A stretch of DNA of 64,000 nucleotides from RYN-230 sp963717125 (GCA_963717125.1 CAVQVG010000014.1:62001-126000), one strand, 5' to 3'; shown: positions 1 to 8,623, numbered from the stretch's first letter. Numbers and translations are program-made. The notes: generated by a model from the letters alone, not told the origin.

Positions 1-211
1 CCTCCGCGATCTGCTCCCGCGATTCCTCCACGACCCGGCGAGCCCGGCGGCCGGCGTTATGCAGTGAAGAAGGGTTGCCGAGCTGCCCGAGCTCCTCGGT
101 CATTGCGCTGAGCGCCTCGGGCAGCAGGGGGGTGGTCGCCGCGTGGTCCAGGTACACCACACGGTCCGGTGCCTGCCCCGGGCGGCCGCCCGCGCTGTCC
201 ATGTACCTCAT
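1..211 (-). CDS. Cysteine desulfurase (NifS/IscS family), N-terminal part, cut by window edge
   Basis: The minus-strand frame from ATG 211 runs off the left edge, leaving about 70 residues. The visible part has the class V aminotransferase N-terminus: YLDHAATTP at residues 20-28 and GNPSSLHNAGR at about 45-55. Both are hallmarks of cysteine desulfurases, which use PLP to take sulfur from cysteine for Fe-S clusters or tRNA thiolation. The PLP lysine and active-site cysteine lie outside the window. It follows etfA in the same direction, 73 bases away. In related actinomycetes a desulfurase here is often followed by the tRNA thiouridylase gene mnmA, which would be off-window. A second ATG at 202 is an alternative start. 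Confidence 0.9.
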   Translation of the reverse strand, partial: MRYMDSAGGRPGQAPDRVVYLDHAATTPLLPEALSAMTEELGQLGNPSSLHNAGRRARRVVEESREQIAE

Positions 212-284
212 GACGGATTTCAGCCTAGTGGGCGTTCCGGCCTGCGCATACGCCCCGGGCCAGACCGCACGGTCCGGATCTGTC

Positions 285-1253
285 CTAGTTCGCCGATCGC
301 TGCTCGATCTGCTCGGTGAGCTGCGGCACAACCTGGAACAGGTCGCCGACTACACCGAAGTCGGCCAGTTCGAAGATGGGCGCCTCGGGATCCTTGTTGA
401 TCACCATGATGGTCTTGGCCGTCTGCATGCCGGCCCGGTGCTGGATCGCGCCGGAAATGCCCACCGCCACGTAGAGCTGGGGGGACACGGTCTTCCCGGT
501 CTGGCCCACCTGGAACTGGTGCGGGTACCAGCCCGCGTCGGTGGCCGCCCGGGACGCGCCCACGGCCGCGCCCAGCGAGTCGGCCAGCTTCTCGATCAGC
601 GCGAAGTTCTCCGCGTTGCCCACGCCGCGGCCGCCGGACACCACGATCGCCGCCTCGGTCAGCTCGGGGCGCTCGCCGCGTTCGGCCATCACCCGCTCGG
701 TGATCCGGACCGCCTTGGCCGCGTCGGTCAGCTCCACCCCGGCCGGGGTGAGCTCGGCCGCCGCCGGGGCCGGCTCGGCCGCCACCGAGTTGGGCCGGAC
801 CGCGATGATCGGCGTGCCGGCGCGCACCCGGGACTGGACGATGATCGCGCCGCCGAAGATCGACTGCTCGGCGACCAGGCCGCCGTCGTCGCCGGCGGAC
901 AGGCCAACCGCGTCGGTGATCACGCCGGAGCTGGTCTTGACGGCCAGCCGCCCGGCCACCTCCTTGCCCTCGCCGGTGGCGGCGAGCAGCACGGCCGCCG
1001 GGGCGGTGCGCTCCACCAGCGCGGCCAGCACCTCGGCCGCGGGGGCGACCACGCCGTCCTCGAAGTCGCTGCCCTCGGCCAGGTAGACCTTGGCCGCGCC
1101 GAACTCGGCCAGCCGCTCCCGGCCGCCCTCGGCCCCGCCGCCCAGCCACACCGCCGACGGCTCGCCGAACTGGCGGGCCAGCGTGAGCAGCTCGCCGGTG
1201 ACCTTCTTGACCGTCTCGCCATCGTGCTCGGCAAGAACCAGAACCTCAGCCAT
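285..1253 (-). CDS. etfA: Electron transfer flavoprotein alpha subunit
   Basis: The 322-residue protein starts at an ATG preceded by a GGAAGG ribosome site. The N-terminal half is the ETF alpha/beta nucleotide-binding-like domain. The C-terminal third (about residues 200-310) is the FAD-binding domain, with VVSGGRGVG, the SGAIQH-type turn and the MINK-like VINKDPEAPIF segment. Length matches the family. EtfA holds FAD and, as a heterodimer with EtfB, carries electrons from acyl-CoA dehydrogenases to the quinone pool. etfB lies immediately upstream with a 30-base gap, so the two are almost certainly co-transcribed. Nothing looks broken. Confidence 0.97.
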   Translation of the reverse strand: MAEVLVLAEHDGETVKKVTGELLTLARQFGEPSAVWLGGGAEGGRERLAEFGAAKVYLAEGSDFEDGVVAPAAEVLAALVERTAPAAVLLAATGEGKEVAGRLAVKTSSGVITDAVGLSAGDDGGLVAEQSIFGGAIIVQSRVRAGTPIIAVRPNSVAAEPAPAAAELTPAGVELTDAAKAVRITERVMAERGERPELTEAAIVVSGGRGVGNAENFALIEKLADSLGAAVGASRAATDAGWYPHQFQVGQTGKTVSPQLYVAVGISGAIQHRAGMQTAKTIMVINKDPEAPIFELADFGVVGDLFQVVPQLTEQIEQRSAN

Positions 1254-1283
1254 GGTGCCCTTCCGTGCTCAGATGATCAGCGC

Positions 1284-2063
1284 TCAGATGAACTTCTGCG
1301 CGGCGAGGAAGTCAGCCGCCTTAGCGCCACCGTCGCCCTCGTCCTTGACGACCGTGCCGGCCTGCCGCGGCGGTCGCTTCGCGAAGCTGACCACCTCGGT
1401 GGCCGCGGCGGCGAGGCCGACCTGGCCCGGGTCGATCCCCGCGTCGGCCAGGCTGAGCGTTTCCACCGGCTTCTTCTTGGCCGCCATGATCCCCTTGAAC
1501 GACGGGTAACGCGGCTCGTTGATCTTCTCCACCACGCTGATCACGGCGGGCAGGCTGGCCGCTACCTTGTCGTAGCCGTAGTCGGTCTGCCGGTGGATGG
1601 TCAGCTGGCTGCCGTCCACCTCGACCTGGCTGGCCAGCGAGACCTGCGGCACGCCGAGCCGTTCGGCCAGCATCGCGGCCATCACGCCCATTCGCGCGTC
1701 GGTCGCCTCGGCGCCGACGATGACCAGGTCGAACCCGGCCCGGCTGAGCACCGCGGCCAGGGCCGCCGAGGTCTGCAGCGCGTCCGAGCCGGCCAGCCCG
1801 TCGTCGATCAGGTGGATGGCCTTGTCGGCGCCCATGGACAGCGCCTTGCGGATCGACTCGCTGGCCTTCTCGGGGCCCATGGTCAGGATCGTGACCTCGC
1901 CGCCGTGCGCTTCGGCCAGGCGCAGCCCTTCCTCGATCGCGTACTCGTCGAGCTCGTTGATGACCCCATCGACCGAGGCCCGGTCCAGCGTCGAGTCATC
2001 GGGCCGCAGCGTGCGTTCGGCCCACGTGTCTGGCACCTGCTTCACCAAGACGACGATGTTCAT
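1284..2063 (-). CDS. etfB: Electron transfer flavoprotein beta subunit
   Basis: The 259-residue product begins MNIVVLVKQVPDTWAE, the standard EtfB start. It contains the AMP-binding signature region DLVIVGAEATDARMG near residue 115-130 and the adenosine-loop-like VSVVEKINEPRYPSFKGIMAAKKK at about 175-198 (quoted here only to locate it: the key part is INEPRYPSFKGIM). Length is typical. It is the first gene of an etfB-etfA pair and follows folD after a repeat-rich 365-base gap. That spacing suggests its own promoter rather than read-through from the purine genes. Role: the partner subunit of ETF, binding AMP and contacting the donor dehydrogenases. Confidence 0.96.
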   Translation of the reverse strand: MNIVVLVKQVPDTWAERTLRPDDSTLDRASVDGVINELDEYAIEEGLRLAEAHGGEVTILTMGPEKASESIRKALSMGADKAIHLIDDGLAGSDALQTSAALAAVLSRAGFDLVIVGAEATDARMGVMAAMLAERLGVPQVSLASQVEVDGSQLTIHRQTDYGYDKVAASLPAVISVVEKINEPRYPSFKGIMAAKKKPVETLSLADAGIDPGQVGLAAAATEVVSFAKRPPRQAGTVVKDEGDGGAKAADFLAAQKFI

Positions 2064-2428
2064 GCCGGTGGCCGACCTCCTGTCTCAATTCACTACCGCC
2101 TGGGGGCTGGCCCAGGCACCTCAAGGGTGCCAAACCGGTAACCCGGTTCTCCGCCCGGGGTCCGCGCCGGTTCCGCACGCGAACCCAGCCAACCACGCGC
2201 CAGCTATGTTACTTATCGGTAGCTTACCCGATGTCGGCCCCGGCGCGCAGCGGCGATCGGGGGGCCCTGTGCCGCGGCGGCCTGCCGCCGCTCGGCGCGC
2301 AGCGGCGATCGGGGGGTCCGGGGTCCCGCGCGGCCTGCCGCCGCTCGGCGCGCAGCGGCGATCGGGGGGTCCGGGAGGTCGTCGGCACGGGTGGAAATGG
2401 CGGGGGGTCCAGGGGGCGTCCCCCCGGA
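2064..2428. other. Gene-free spacer between folD and etfB, rich in repeats
   Basis: No believable gene is seen in these 365 bases. The right part contains the three-copy GC-rich repeat described separately. It also holds a hairpin-prone stretch of G and C runs next to the folD stop (AGGGGGCGTCCCCCC, about 2411-2425), which could end folD transcription. The left part is less GC-skewed and should carry the etfB promoter and leader, but no clear -10/-35 pair could be assigned. Confidence 0.6.
2240..2368. repeat. Three direct copies of a GC-rich intergenic repeat
   Basis: The core GCGCGCAGCGGCGATCGG occurs at about 2240-2263, 2292-2315 and 2345-2368. Copies 2 and 3 are identical over 24 bases, and copy 1 differs at one position. 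Copies 2 and 3 also share the preceding CGGCCTGCCGCCGC. The same 24-base core is found in inverted orientation inside the glgE reading frame at 48192-48215. This is a dispersed element rather than a local duplication only. Confidence 0.85.
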
Positions 2429-3265
2429 CTAAATTGCGTCCACGACGTTGGCCAGCAGCATGGCCCTGGTCATCGGGCCGACCCCGCCGGGCATCGGGGC
2501 CAGGTAGCCGGCCACCTCGCGGACGTCGGGGGCGACGTCCCCGACCAGGCCAGCGTCGGTCCGGGTGATGCCAACGTCCAGCACGGCCGCGCCGGGCCGG
2601 ACCATGTCCGCGGTCAGCAGGCCGGGCCGGCCGGCCGCCACCACCACGATGTCCGCGTCCCGGGTGTGCCCGGCCAGGTCCTTGGTGCCGGTGTGGCACA
2701 GCGTGACGGTCGCGTTCTCGCTGCGCCGGGTCAGCAGCAGGCCCAGCGCCCGGCCGACCGTGAGGCCGCGCCCGATCACGGTGACGTCGGCCCCGGCGAT
2801 GGGCACGTCGTAGCGGCGCAGCAGCTCCACGATGCCGCGCGGCGTGCAGGGCAGCGGGCCGGGCTCGCCGAGCACCAGCCGGCCCAGGTTGAGCGGGTGC
2901 AGCCCGTCCGCGTCCTTGGCCGGGTCGATCCGGCTCAGGATCGCGTTCGGGTCGATGCCCGCGGGCAATGGCAGCTGGACCAGGTAGCCGGTGCAGGCCG
3001 GATCGGCGTTCAGCTCGTCGACCACCGCCTCAACCTGCTCCTGGGTGGCGTCGGCGGGCAGCTCGCGGCGGATGCTGGCGATGCCCACCTCGGCGCAGTC
3101 CCGGTGCTTGCCGTTGACATAGGCGCGGCTGCCCGGGTCGTCCCCGACCAGCACCGTGCCCAGCCCGGGGACGATGCCGCGCGCCGCCAGCGCGGCCACC
3201 CGGACGGCCAGTTCCTGCTTGATCGCGGCCGCGGTCGCCTTCCCGTCCAGGAGTTGCGCCGTCAT
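2429..3265 (-). CDS. folD: Bifunctional methylenetetrahydrofolate dehydrogenase / methenyltetrahydrofolate cyclohydrolase
   Basis: The start is placed at ATG 3265 (MTAQLLDGKATA), giving 278 residues, the normal FolD length. The open frame extends further upstream only through an arginine-rich translation of a tandem repeat. Family motifs are present: the LDGK start, the YVNGKHRDCAEVGI segment with the catalytic Tyr/Lys region, and the LVQLPLP motif near residue 95. The GRGLTVGRA nucleotide-binding turn and the C-terminal PMPGGVGPMT are also seen. FolD interconverts 5,10-methylene- and 10-formyl-tetrahydrofolate using NADP. Its product 10-formyl-THF is the substrate of PurN and PurH, encoded just upstream, so the cluster makes metabolic sense. 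Confidence 0.95.
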   Translation of the reverse strand: MTAQLLDGKATAAAIKQELAVRVAALAARGIVPGLGTVLVGDDPGSRAYVNGKHRDCAEVGIASIRRELPADATQEQVEAVVDELNADPACTGYLVQLPLPAGIDPNAILSRIDPAKDADGLHPLNLGRLVLGEPGPLPCTPRGIVELLRRYDVPIAGADVTVIGRGLTVGRALGLLLTRRSENATVTLCHTGTKDLAGHTRDADIVVVAAGRPGLLTADMVRPGAAVLDVGITRTDAGLVGDVAPDVREVAGYLAPMPGGVGPMTRAMLLANVVDAI

Positions 3266-3287
3266 GCCCGCTCCCCGCGCCGGGCGG

Positions 3288-3357
3288 CACGCCGCCCGCA
3301 CCCGGCGCCACGCCCGCCGCACCCGGCGGCACGCCCGCCGCACCCGGCGGCACGCCT
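3288..3357. repeat. 21-base tandem repeat upstream of folD
   Basis: CACGCC recurs at exactly 3288, 3309, 3330 and 3351, marking just over three 21-base units built on CACGCCCGCCGCACCCGGCG. The second and third units are almost identical. The array lies in the 5' region of folD, starting 23 bases from its start codon, so it is transcribed leader or promoter sequence. No protein function is proposed. Confidence 0.8.
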
Positions 3358-3407
3358 GCTGCTACGTGGATGATTCATTCATGTAGTCCCGTGTGTCTCG
3401 ATGCTTC

Positions 3408-3432
3408 ACTCATGTAGTTGCGAACCATGAGT
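3408..3432. terminator. Possible hairpin at the 3' end of purH
   Basis: ACTCATG (3408-3414) and CATGAGT (3426-3432) are perfect 7-base arms with an 11-base loop, touching the purH stop codon. A related motif TTCATTCATGTAGT lies 30 bases away and repeats TTCACTCATGTAGT. No T-run follows. It may be a weak terminator or a regulatory site before folD. Confidence 0.35.
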
Positions 3433-4994
3433 CAGTGGAAGAAATGCCGGACACCGGTGAAGTACATGGTGATCCCGGCCTGCTCCGCGGCCTCGATCGA
3501 CAGCTTGTCCCGGATCGACCCGCCGGGCTGCACCACGGCCCGCACCCCGGCCTGGATCAGCACCTCCAGGCCGTCCGGGAACGGGAAGTAGGCGTCGCTG
3601 GCCGCCACCGAGCCGGCCGCGCGGTCACCGGCCCGGGCCACCGCGAGCCGGGCCGCGTCCACCCGGTTCACCTGGCCCATGCCCACCCCCACCGTGGCCA
3701 GCCCGGTGCCCAGCAGGATGGCGTTGGACTTGACGCTGCGGATGGCCCGCCAGACGAAGGCCAGGTCGGCCACCAGGCCGGCGGATGCGGGCTGGCCGGT
3801 CTTCAGCTCCCAGCCGGCCGGGTCGTCGCCGGGCGCGTCGATCTGGTCCGGGGTCTGCAGCAGCAGCCCGCCGTCCACCTGCCGCCACTCGGCTGGCCGC
3901 CGCCCACTGGGTGGCGCGCACCGGAGCAGCCGCACGTTCTTGCTGCCGCGCAGGATGTCCAGCGCCTCGTCCTCGAACCCGGGCGCGATGACGACCTCGG
4001 TGAAGATGTCCTTGACCTGCCTGGCCATGGCCGCGGTGACCACCCCGTTAGCCGCGATCACGCCGCCGAACGCGGAGTCCGGGTCGCACGCGTTGGCCTT
4101 CCGGTGTGCCTCGGCCAGGTCGGCGCCCAGCGCGATGCCGCACGGGTTGGCGTGCTTGATGATGGCCACGCAGGGCTGAGCGAAGTCGAACGCGGCCCGC
4201 CAGGCGGCGGCCGCGTCCACGTAGTTGTTGTAGGACATGGCCTTGCCGTGCAGCTGCTCGGCGGCCGCCACGCCCGCCGGGCCGGCCCCGGTGTACAAGG
4301 CGGCCTGCTGGTGCGGGTTCTCCCCGTAGCGCAGCACCTCTTGCCGGGACCACACCGCCGCGGTCACATCCGGCCAGCCGGTCTCCTGGGCCGTCTCGTC
4401 CGGGGCGTAGCTGGACGCGAACCAGGACGCCACCGCGGCGTCATAGCGGGCCGTGTGCGCGTACGCCTGGGCGGCCAGCCGCCGCCGCTGGTCCAGGGTG
4501 AACCCGCCCGCCGCCACCGCCTCGGCGGCGGCCGGGTACATCGCCGGGTCGGTGATCACGGCGACGTGCTGGTGGTTCTTGGCCGCGGCCCGGACCATGG
4601 CCGGGCCGCCGATGTCGATCTGCTCCACGCACTCCTCAGCTGGCGCGCCGGAGCTGACCGCGGCCTCGAACGGGTACAGGTTGGACACCAGCAGCCCGAA
4701 CGGCTCGATGCCCAGCTCGGCCAGCCTGGCCTCGTGCTCGGGCCGGCCCAGGTCGGCCAGCAGCCCGGCGTGCACCGCCGGGTGCAACGTCTTGACCCGG
4801 CCATCCAGGCACTCGGGGAAGCCGGTGACCTCCTCCACCGCGGTGACCGGCAGGCCGGCCTCGGCGATGGCGGCGGCCGTGCTGCCGGTGCTGACGATCT
4901 CCACGCCGTACTTGTGCAGCGCACGCGCCAGGTCAGCCAGCCCGGTCTTGTCGGACACGCTGATCAGCGCGCGCCTGATGGCTACTCTTGTCAC
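3432..4994 (-). CDS. purH: Bifunctional IMP cyclohydrolase / AICAR formyltransferase
   Basis: The start chosen is GTG 4994, which overlaps the purN stop as GTGA and has AGGAAGG about ten bases upstream. It gives 520 residues, the usual size. The N-terminal MGS-like cyclohydrolase domain opens with ALISVSDKTGL and contains RVKTLHPAVHAG. The C-terminal formyltransferase domain contains SYNNYVDAAAAW, the catalytic KHANPCG (Lys-His) and the terminal RHFFH. It catalyses the last two steps to IMP: formyl transfer from 10-formyl-THF to AICAR, then ring closure. The 4-base overlap implies translational coupling with purN, the other 10-formyl-THF-dependent purine enzyme. Confidence 0.97.
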   Translation of the reverse strand: MTRVAIRRALISVSDKTGLADLARALHKYGVEIVSTGSTAAAIAEAGLPVTAVEEVTGFPECLDGRVKTLHPAVHAGLLADLGRPEHEARLAELGIEPFGLLVSNLYPFEAAVSSGAPAEECVEQIDIGGPAMVRAAAKNHQHVAVITDPAMYPAAAEAVAAGGFTLDQRRRLAAQAYAHTARYDAAVASWFASSYAPDETAQETGWPDVTAAVWSRQEVLRYGENPHQQAALYTGAGPAGVAAAEQLHGKAMSYNNYVDAAAAWRAAFDFAQPCVAIIKHANPCGIALGADLAEAHRKANACDPDSAFGGVIAANGVVTAAMARQVKDIFTEVVIAPGFEDEALDILRGSKNVRLLRCAPPSGRRPAEWRQVDGGLLLQTPDQIDAPGDDPAGWELKTGQPASAGLVADLAFVWRAIRSVKSNAILLGTGLATVGVGMGQVNRVDAARLAVARAGDRAAGSVAASDAYFPFPDGLEVLIQAGVRAVVQPGGSIRDKLSIEAAEQAGITMYFTGVRHFFH

Positions 4995-5608
4995 CCGATC
5001 CTTGCCTTCCTGCCGGTGACGGTCCACCCGTCGCGGACCATCCGGCCCACAGTCTCCACGAGCAGCCCGCGTTCGGTCACTTTGACCCGCTCGTGCAGGG
5101 TGGCCTCGTCGTCTTCATCGAGCACCGGGACGGCCGCCTGGGCCAGCACCGGACCGGTGTCCGTGCCCGCGTTGACCAGGAACACCGTGCAGCCGGTGAG
5201 CTTCACCCCGTGCGCCAGCGCATCCCGGACCCCGTGCATGCCCGGGAACGCGGGCAGCAGAGCCGGATGCGTGTTGATCACCCGGCCGCCGAAGGCGTCC
5301 AGGAAGTGCTTGCCGACCAGCTTCATGAACCCGGCCAGCACGATCAGGCCGGGCTGGGCGGCGGCGCAGGACGCGGTGAGGGCCCGGTCCCAGTCGGCGC
5401 GGTCCGGGTAGTCCGCCACCCGGTGCACGAACGTGGGCACCCCGGCCCGGCCGGCCCGGTCCAGGGCCGGCGCCCCGGCCCGGTCCGCGCCGACCGCCAC
5501 CACCTGCGCGCCGTACCCCGGGTCGGCGCACGCGTCCAGCAGGGCCTGCAGGTTCGTCCCCGCGCCGGATACCAGAACGACCAGGCGTGCCCGCATGCTG
5601 GCCACCAT
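4991..5608 (-). CDS. purN: Phosphoribosylglycinamide formyltransferase
   Basis: The start is placed at ATG 5608 (MVASMRARLVVLVSG) with AGGTG upstream; ATG 5596 is an alternative. The longer open frame upstream reads through the divergent gene's leader. The product of about 205 residues has the GAR transformylase signatures: SGAGTNLQALLDA near the N-terminus, INTHPALLPAFPGMHG with the catalytic Asn and His, and GTDTGPVL with the conserved Asp. It formylates GAR with 10-formyl-THF in step 3 of purine synthesis. It forms an overlapping pair with purH. The divergent small membrane protein starts about 110 bases away. Confidence 0.95.
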   Translation of the reverse strand: MVASMRARLVVLVSGAGTNLQALLDACADPGYGAQVVAVGADRAGAPALDRAGRAGVPTFVHRVADYPDRADWDRALTASCAAAQPGLIVLAGFMKLVGKHFLDAFGGRVINTHPALLPAFPGMHGVRDALAHGVKLTGCTVFLVNAGTDTGPVLAQAAVPVLDEDDEATLHERVKVTERGLLVETVGRMVRDGWTVTGRKARIG

Positions 5609-5721
5609 AACCGCACCTGGGGGATGGGCTCGCCCGCTGGCCCGCAGGAGGCAGAATGGGAGGCTGCGGCGCTGCGCACCGCTGGCCCAGTCCACTCCCA
5701 TACCCCTGGAGCGTCCCGTCG

Positions 5722-6183
5722 ATGGCCCCCAGCGTTCCCCCGCCGCCCTCCCCCGAGCAGGCTCAGACGCAGGCGGGGGCCCGGCGGACGGGGCGCGCGG
5801 ACCCGGCCCACCAGCAGCGGGCGCTCGCCGCGCTGCTGCTGGCCGTGCTCAGCCTGTTCGGCCTGCTGGGCGTCAGTAACTTCCAGCGCGGCGTGTACAT
5901 CGTGGGCTTCGCCCTGGTGGCTGGGGCGCTGGCCATCTGGCTCGCGGCCACCGCGCTGGCCCGGACCAGGCGGGCCGGGACGGCCGGGCCGCGTGGCTCG
6001 GTCACCGCCATCGTCATCGGCGGGATCGGGGTGCTGCTCAGCGGCATGCTGCTACTGGGCTTCGTGCTGTTCGGCCACCAGGCGAGCACGTTCTCCCGGT
6101 GCCTGAGCGGGGCCAACACGATCGCCGCGCAGCAGGCCTGCCAGCACCAGTTCGTCCACTCGATCGAGCAGGTCACCCCGTAG
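5722..6183 (+). CDS. Small membrane protein of unknown function
   Basis: This 153-residue product starts at an ATG with GGAG upstream, divergent from purN. A proline- and glutamine-rich cytoplasmic N-terminus of about 35 residues is followed by two close membrane segments (ALAALLLAVLSLFGLLGV and VYIVGFALVAGALAIWLAA). A third follows after a basic loop (IVIGGIGVLLSGMLLLGFVLF). The tail of about 35 residues carries two cysteines, after SR and AQQA, which could form a disulfide if it is extracellular. The layout resembles DUF4190-like small actinobacterial membrane proteins, but the family is not certain. It converges on the DUF6350 gene 12 bases away. Confidence 0.75.
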   Translation: MAPSVPPPPSPEQAQTQAGARRTGRADPAHQQRALAALLLAVLSLFGLLGVSNFQRGVYIVGFALVAGALAIWLAATALARTRRAGTAGPRGSVTAIVIGGIGVLLSGMLLLGFVLFGHQASTFSRCLSGANTIAAQQACQHQFVHSIEQVTP

Positions 6184-6195
6184 CCCGGCGGCGGC

Positions 6196-7614
6196 CTAGG
6201 GCAGCGCCGCCGGATCGGGCGGGGTGGCCGGCCCGCGCGGTTCGCCGTCCCCGTCGTCGGCCCATGGGTCCAGGTAGATGCGGTGCGCGTCATCCTGGCC
6301 AGCCACGACCCGGGCCGGCCGCCCGGGGCCGGCCGCAGCCACCGGCCGGGGCACCCGGCGCATCCGCAGCCAGTTAGCCAGGCCCGCGGTCACCGCGGCC
6401 GCGACGCCCACCTCGAGCGCGGTCACCACCGCGGTCTGCCAGCCGGACGGCCCCACCGCGGCCAGCCGGCCGCTGCCCAGCGGCCCGCCGGCGAACGCGG
6501 CCAGCAGGCCGGTCGCCACGGCGGTGGCGACACCGCAGCCGAAGCCCCACAGCGGCGCCAACTCGACGGCCGGGCTCGGCGCCGCCCGCGCGGTCAGCAG
6601 CCCGCCGAACGCCCCGGCCAGGTACGGCACGCTGAGCATGGCGGCGGACGCCCAGGCCGGGACGGCCGAGTGCGCGCCGGTGGGCAGCGCGGCCAGCATC
6701 GGCAGCAGCGGCAGCGACCCCAGCGCCGAGCCAGTCGGAGCTACCACGGTGCCGATTCCGAACGCAAAGCCCGGACCGAGGGTGTAACAGATCGACCAGA
6801 CGATGGCGTTGGGCAAATAAGCGAGCTGGATGAGGAACAGCAGCGCGCCGCCGACGAAGCCGGGGGCGAGCGCCGCGTCCGCCGCGCGGAAGCCGGCCAG
6901 GTGGGTGCCGAGCGAGGCCCCGGCCAGGATCGCGCCTGCCCCGATCAGCACGGTGAGCGCGCCGAGCGTGCCGAGGAACACCGACCGGGACCTGGCCGGC
7001 AGCAGATGGACCAGGCGCCACCAGGGGGCCAGCGCCCGCGCGCCGCCCAGGCCACCCGCGACCAGGGCGAGCAGGAAGCCGGACAGCACCGCCTGGGCGA
7101 GTGACGGGGTGGCCAGCGACGACTGGCCGAGCAGGGCCAGCGCCCCGGCCAGCAGCGCATACGGCACGGCCAGCGCCAGCGCGGCGTAGCCGACCTCGGG
7201 GAGCCGGGAGACCTCGCCCTTCTTGACTACCCACCGGCCCGCGAGCCAGAGCAGCGCGCCGGGCAGCAGCACCAGGCCGAGCGGGAGCATGCCGATCCGG
7301 CCGCCCGCCAGCTTCCCGGCGCCGAGGCTGCCGCCCCCAATGTGGCTGGCAGAGTGCAGCGTGAAGCCGACGTGGTGGCCGACCAGCCACAGGTCCGCGG
7401 CGGTGCGCAGCACCCCGGGCAGGCCCAGGCCGGCGTGCGGTGCGGCGATCCAGCCGGCCAGCACCAGCAGGGTGATCAGGACCAGCCCGGTGCCCGCGAC
7501 CGCGCAGGCCGCGATCGCGCCCGTGATCACGAGCGGCCGGGCCGGGCCGGACGCCGGCCCCGGTGTTCCGGCACCGTGGCCCGCCCGCGCGGACGGCGGG
7601 GCAGAAGCGGTCAC
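6196..7614 (-). CDS. DUF6350 polytopic membrane protein (PerM-like cell division family)
   Basis: GTG 7614 with GAGG upstream is the preferred start, giving 472 residues; a TTG 18 bases further up is the alternative. The protein is almost entirely hydrophobic, with roughly ten predicted membrane segments separated by short loops. A charged cytoplasmic C-terminal tail of about 60 residues follows, rich in Arg, Pro and Asp. Its place directly after sucC-sucD and before purN-purH is the conserved actinobacterial location of DUF6350. Mycobacterial members have been linked to cell division. Family assignment rests on topology plus synteny rather than a catalytic motif. Confidence 0.75.
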   Translation of the reverse strand: MTASAPPSARAGHGAGTPGPASGPARPLVITGAIAACAVAGTGLVLITLLVLAGWIAAPHAGLGLPGVLRTAADLWLVGHHVGFTLHSASHIGGGSLGAGKLAGGRIGMLPLGLVLLPGALLWLAGRWVVKKGEVSRLPEVGYAALALAVPYALLAGALALLGQSSLATPSLAQAVLSGFLLALVAGGLGGARALAPWWRLVHLLPARSRSVFLGTLGALTVLIGAGAILAGASLGTHLAGFRAADAALAPGFVGGALLFLIQLAYLPNAIVWSICYTLGPGFAFGIGTVVAPTGSALGSLPLLPMLAALPTGAHSAVPAWASAAMLSVPYLAGAFGGLLTARAAPSPAVELAPLWGFGCGVATAVATGLLAAFAGGPLGSGRLAAVGPSGWQTAVVTALEVGVAAAVTAGLANWLRMRRVPRPVAAAGPGRPARVVAGQDDAHRIYLDPWADDGDGEPRGPATPPDPAALP

Positions 7615-7731
7615 AGGTCCCAATCCTCGCAACCAGCCAGCCGGGGATCAGGGAGGCGCGCCGGGGCTCGGGGGTGGCTCAGCCTGGGCGCGGGCGGGTC
7701 AGCCGGGCGAGCCAGCCGGGGCGCGGGCGGG

Positions 7732-8622
7732 TCAGCCGTGCGCCTGCATCACGTCGCGGACCAGGCGGGCCGTCTCGCTGGGTGTCCGGCCGACCCGCAC
7801 GCCCACCTTCTCCAAGGCTTCCTTCTTGGCCTGCGCGGTGCCCGCCGAACCGGAGATGATCGCCCCGGCGTGGCCCATGGTCTTGCCCTCGGGGGCGGTG
7901 AACCCGGCCACGTAGGCGACCACCGGCTTGGTCACATGCCCCTCGACGTAGGCGGCGGCGCGTTCCTCGGCGTCGCCACCGATCTCGCCGATCATCACGA
8001 TCGCGTCGGTCTCCGGGTCGTCCTGGAAAGCCGCCAGGCAGTCGATGTGCGTGGTGCCGATGATCGGGTCGCCGCCGATGCCGACCGCGGTGGAGAAGCC
8101 GATGTCGCGCAGCTCGAACATCATCTGGTAGGTCAGCGTGCCCGACTTGGAGACCAGGCCGATCCGGCCCTCGGTGGTGATGTCGGCCGGGATGATGCCC
8201 GCGTTCGACTTGCCAGGCGAGGCCACTCCGGGGCAGTTCGGGCCGACGATCCGGGTCCGGTTGCCGTTGGCCGTGGCGTAGGCCCAGAACTCCGCGGTGT
8301 CGTGCACGGGGATGCCCTCGGTGATCACGATGACCAGCGGGATCCCGGCGTCGATGGCCTCGATGACCGCGGCCTTGGTGCCCTGTGGCGGGACGAATAC
8401 CACCGAGACGTCCGCGCCGGTGGCGGCCATTGTGTCGGCCACCGTGCCGAACACCGGCGCCTCGGCGCCGCCGAGGTCCACCGTCTGCCCGGCCTTCTTC
8501 GGGTTGGTGCCACCGACCACCGTGGTGCCCGCGGCCAGCATCCGGCGGCCGTGCTTCCTGCCTTCCGAGCCCGTGATGCCCTGGATCATGACCCGGCTGT
8601 CGCTGCTCAGGAAAATCGCCAT
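7732..8622 (-). CDS. sucD: Succinyl-CoA synthetase alpha subunit (ADP-forming)
   Basis: The product is 296 residues, the standard length. The CoA-binding Rossmann domain begins at the N-terminus with IQGITGSEG and continues with GGTNPKKAG. IVGPNCPGVASPGKSNAG and GLVSKSGTLTYQ are the usual ligase motifs. The phosphohistidine loop GHAGAIISG is present near residue 247. With SucC it makes ATP (or GTP) from succinyl-CoA in the TCA cycle. The ATG lies one base after the sucC stop, and its AGGAG ribosome site is inside the sucC end, so the two are coupled. Confidence 0.97.
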   Translation of the reverse strand: MAIFLSSDSRVMIQGITGSEGRKHGRRMLAAGTTVVGGTNPKKAGQTVDLGGAEAPVFGTVADTMAATGADVSVVFVPPQGTKAAVIEAIDAGIPLVIVITEGIPVHDTAEFWAYATANGNRTRIVGPNCPGVASPGKSNAGIIPADITTEGRIGLVSKSGTLTYQMMFELRDIGFSTAVGIGGDPIIGTTHIDCLAAFQDDPETDAIVMIGEIGGDAEERAAAYVEGHVTKPVVAYVAGFTAPEGKTMGHAGAIISGSAGTAQAKKEALEKVGVRVGRTPSETARLVRDVMQAHG

Positions 8623-8623
8623 C

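Noticed and set aside
75..2141. A 688-codon plus-strand open frame across etfA and etfB
   Set aside because: Its translation is rich in Arg, Gly, His and Leu with no motif, and it lies antisense to two well-supported genes. In DNA of this GC content such shadow frames are expected.
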